64,000 bases of DNA from Ignavibacteriales bacterium (GTDB lineage: Bacteria; Bacteroidota; Ignavibacteria; UBA10030), in NCBI GenBank assembly GCA_026390595.1, contig JAPLFQ010000020.1:248001-312000 (forward strand). Reading direction: 5' to 3'. This document shows, piece by piece, positions 62,146 to 64,000 of this stretch; the first letter of the stretch is position 1, and the number at the start of each line of letters is the position of its first letter. Both the position numbers and the translations under genes were made by a program. The notes beneath the pieces were generated by a model. The model did no database searches. It had not been told where the DNA came from and saw nothing but the letters and a program-made list of their open reading frames with translations.

Positions 62146-63003
62146 ATGTCCCGTTTGATCACCAAATCGTTTTTCTATCTGCTCGTTTGCACAGCGCTCG
62201 TCTCTGTCGCGTTCGCAGGTGGCGAGAAGCTCAGATACAAGATGGCGAAAGGAACTACCCACGCCTATACGCTGACTTCCGACACCAAAACGAAAGCACA
62301 GATGATGGGTCAGGACATTACCACTTCGGCGTGGAGCATGTTCGGTGTTTCGATAACCGGCGAGAACGTTGGAGCGAACGGCGAGATGGTGTTGGTAGCC
62401 AAGGTTGATACCAATCTCTCGAAGATCGATTCTCCGATGATGAAAGACACTGCGCGTGTCATGAAGGAAATCAATGGGAAACGTGTCCGGTTGACGGTCA
62501 CCGCCATGGGAAAGACAGTGAAATCGGAAGCGATCGACAAGTTTGAGGCATCACAGCAGATGCAGATGATGGGTGGAGGGAGTCCTGCGGATTACATGCG
62601 TGGGCTCTTTGTGAAGTTCCCCGAACAAGCAGTGGGAGTAGGCGAAAGCTGGAAACAGACTACGCCGGACACCATGAATGCCCGGGGTTTCAACATAGTC
62701 GTGAAGCCTGATGTCACCTTCAAGATCGTGGCGGCCGAGAAATTCGGGGGATACGATTGTCTGAAGATCTCTTTCGAGGGACCGTCTTCTCAATACGGAA
62801 CCGGCTCGCAGGGGGGAATGGAACTCGTTATTGACGGTACGATCAAAGTCAAAGGGACTGCATACTTCGCTCCGAAAGAAGGACTCCTCGTCGGTGTTGA
62901 CCAAACAACAACCACCGACACGAACATCTCGGGCACCGGGGAGCAGATGTTCACTGCGGTCCAATCGTCGACAGCTGCGTCAAAAGTAACGCTTGTAAAG
63001 TAG
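62146..63003 (+). CDS. DUF6263-like secreted protein
   Basis: A 285-residue exported protein with signal peptide SFFYLLVCTALVSVAFAG. The mature part is mostly beta: KLRYKMAKGTTHAYTLTSDT at the start, methionine-rich MMGQDITTSAWSMFGVSI, VGVGESWKQTTPDTM, GTIKVKGTAYFAPKEGLLVG and a C-terminal threonine-rich strand. The order (Y-x-x-x-KG-x-x, internal WxxT, final GT.xFd...G.l...) suits DUF6263, common in FCB bacteria, of unknown role, perhaps lipid or polymer binding. AGAGGGAG lies before the ATG. Confidence 0.78.
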   Translation: MSRLITKSFFYLLVCTALVSVAFAGGEKLRYKMAKGTTHAYTLTSDTKTKAQMMGQDITTSAWSMFGVSITGENVGANGEMVLVAKVDTNLSKIDSPMMKDTARVMKEINGKRVRLTVTAMGKTVKSEAIDKFEASQQMQMMGGGSPADYMRGLFVKFPEQAVGVGESWKQTTPDTMNARGFNIVVKPDVTFKIVAAEKFGGYDCLKISFEGPSSQYGTGSQGGMELVIDGTIKVKGTAYFAPKEGLLVGVDQTTTTDTNISGTGEQMFTAVQSSTAASKVTLVK

Positions 63004-63028
63004 CACCTCTTCATCGACAATGAAAGCG

Positions 63029-63074
63029 AAGTCCGACTTCTCTCAGACCGAATTACCTGTCAGGAGTCGGACTT
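63029..63074 (+). terminator. Hairpin after the DUF6263-like gene
   Basis: AAGTCCGACT (63029-63038) pairs perfectly with AGTCGGACTT (63065-63074) over a 26-base loop, 26 bases after the stop. The following run has only three T, so termination is possible but weak. Confidence 0.4.
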
Positions 63075-63119
63075 TGTGCTCTCAGTAGCAGCGACAACTT
63101 CCTTATTCAAGGATCTCAT

Positions 63120-64000
63120 ATGACCTCCAGATCTGCCGCAGCCCGCCTTCTCGTTGCCTGGATCATCGCCATCAGCACGCTTACTGCCTTCGGACAATCG
63201 CCTGACAACACCGCCGAGGCCCTCAGGATCAAGCCCGAGGAGTACAAACAACGCCGAGCACTGCTCATGGCAAAGATGGAACCGAACTCCATCGCCATTT
63301 TCAAGGCCAAAGATCCCGCCAACAGATCGAACGATGTGAACTACCTTTACCGCCAGGAGAGCAACTTCCTCTACCTCACCGGTTGCAGCGAGCAGCGCAG
63401 CTATCTTCTCCTCTGCCCCGAAGGGATTCAGATCGACAGCGTAACCACCGTGAAAGAGGTGTTCTTCGTCAGGCCCAAAACAAGGAGCGCCGCGGGTGAA
63501 AGTCTCGGCCTTGACGGGGCGAAGTCGGAACTTGGATTTGCCGCCGTTCTGCCATCAACGGAGCTTCTCCCCTTCGCGAGGAAAGCGTTGGCCGGGAAGA
63601 AGATTCTCTACTATCCTCCGAGCATGCCCGACATCGTGTATGACCCGCTGATGGAAAAAAGGACGATCGTTTCACGCGAACTCAAAGCTGATCTTCAATC
63701 GACCTTCCCCGAACTGGAAATCAAGAGTCTCGCCTCTTCCGTCGCTGAACTCCGATCAGTGAAATCGCAGACAGAACTTGAGCTGATTCAGAGGGCAATC
63801 GATGCCACAATCGCGGCGCACGTCGAAGCGATGAAGAGCAGCGAGCCTGCGATGTATGAATACGAACTTCAGGCTGTCATCGAATATTGCTTCGCAAAGA
63901 ACGGTGCGGAGTATCAGGGCTTTCCCTCCATTGTCGGATCGGGACCCAATTCGTGCATCCTCCATTATGAAGCGAACAGGCGCCAGATGAAGGACGGGGA
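63120..64000 (+). CDS. Secreted Xaa-Pro aminopeptidase (M24B), C-terminus cut by window edge
   Basis: An exported member of the aminopeptidase P family, which removes N-terminal residues ahead of proline. The ATG at 63120 opens a signal peptide (LLVAWIIAISTLTAFGQ). The visible 293 residues are the creatinase-like N-terminal domain (RRALLMAKM, AIFKAKDP, YRQESNFLYLTGCSEQRSYLLL, FFVRPKTRSA) and the start of the pita-bread catalytic domain (IQRAIDATIAAHVEAMKSSEPAMYEYELQAVIEYCF, GFPSIVGSGPNSCILHYEAN, where the first conserved His lies). The metal ligands that follow are outside the window. Length and start match PepP-like periplasmic enzymes seen in Bacteroidota. Confidence 0.92.
   Translation, partial: MTSRSAAARLLVAWIIAISTLTAFGQSPDNTAEALRIKPEEYKQRRALLMAKMEPNSIAIFKAKDPANRSNDVNYLYRQESNFLYLTGCSEQRSYLLLCPEGIQIDSVTTVKEVFFVRPKTRSAAGESLGLDGAKSELGFAAVLPSTELLPFARKALAGKKILYYPPSMPDIVYDPLMEKRTIVSRELKADLQSTFPELEIKSLASSVAELRSVKSQTELELIQRAIDATIAAHVEAMKSSEPAMYEYELQAVIEYCFAKNGAEYQGFPSIVGSGPNSCILHYEANRRQMKDG

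Overview
The window is about 64 kb of one bacterial chromosome, gene-dense and a little above half G+C by eye. Gram-negative traits are explicit: two lipid A genes (lpxB, lpxK), many lipoprotein and Sec signal peptides, and a periplasmic HtrA protease. The family mix (GH3 N-acetylhexosaminidase fused to a serine hydrolase, DUF4922 beside SpoIID, DUF4199, AmpG-like carrier, pyruvate phosphate dikinase, four-helix-bundle S23-like protein) points to the Bacteroidota/Chlorobiota (FCB) superphylum, most likely an Ignavibacteria-like uncultivated lineage. Vegetative promoters of the TTGNNN-17-TATAAT type, not the Bacteroidetes TTTG/TANNTTTG type, can be seen, which fits a lineage outside Bacteroidia proper. 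This placement is inference. I saw no rRNA, tRNA, CRISPR array, prophage or complete IS element.

Layout. 1-36.6 kb is almost entirely minus strand. 0-5.7 kb: partial htrA, two plsY-type acyltransferases flanking gpsA, then ispD and queA. 5.8-13 kb: ppdK, a class I amidotransferase, lpxK, lpxB, an ICMT-like methyltransferase and a HAD phosphatase. 13-19.2 kb: smc, preceded by a membrane-anchored GH2-like protein that lacks both catalytic glutamates. 19.5-26 kb: tpiA, gatB, sucC, a zinc-ribbon/DUF2007 protein and a P5C dehydrogenase. 26-36.6 kb: a cell-wall turnover region (NagZ-type GH3/serine hydrolase fusion, AmpG-like carrier with a large periplasmic insertion, SpoIID, a HIT-like DUF4922 protein, GNAT, tandem-domain glycosyltransferase, BadF/NAGK-type sugar kinase), interrupted by a MITE-like palindromic element.

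36.7-55 kb is plus strand: tlpA, dsbD and a YyaL-type thioredoxin protein; then an accessory zone with a serpin lipoprotein, a GH47 alpha-mannosidase lipoprotein, two paralogous small secreted proteins bracketing a GT39-like glycosyltransferase, TerC, and a run of small membrane proteins and lipoproteins. It also holds a second MITE-like element and an Hsp20 remnant.

55-61.2 kb returns to the minus strand. A light-response operon reads carH - cruF-like - phr, and carH is preceded by a promoter overlapping a tandem-repeat operator. It is followed by folD, a YmdB-type phosphoesterase, a frameshifted zinc-finger anti-sigma gene and an ECF sigma factor. Sigma and the divergent gene at 61397 have near-identical back-to-back promoters (TCTGAAACCCT ... 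CAGGTCAAA), which look like the sigma factor's own recognition sequence. The right edge has a DUF6263-like secreted protein and a truncated secreted Xaa-Pro aminopeptidase.

Most notable: the divergent ECF promoter pair, the carH operator and operon, the catalytically stripped GH2/six-TM protein, the cell-wall recycling operon with its unexplained DUF4922/GT/GNAT core, and the AmpG periplasmic insertion.
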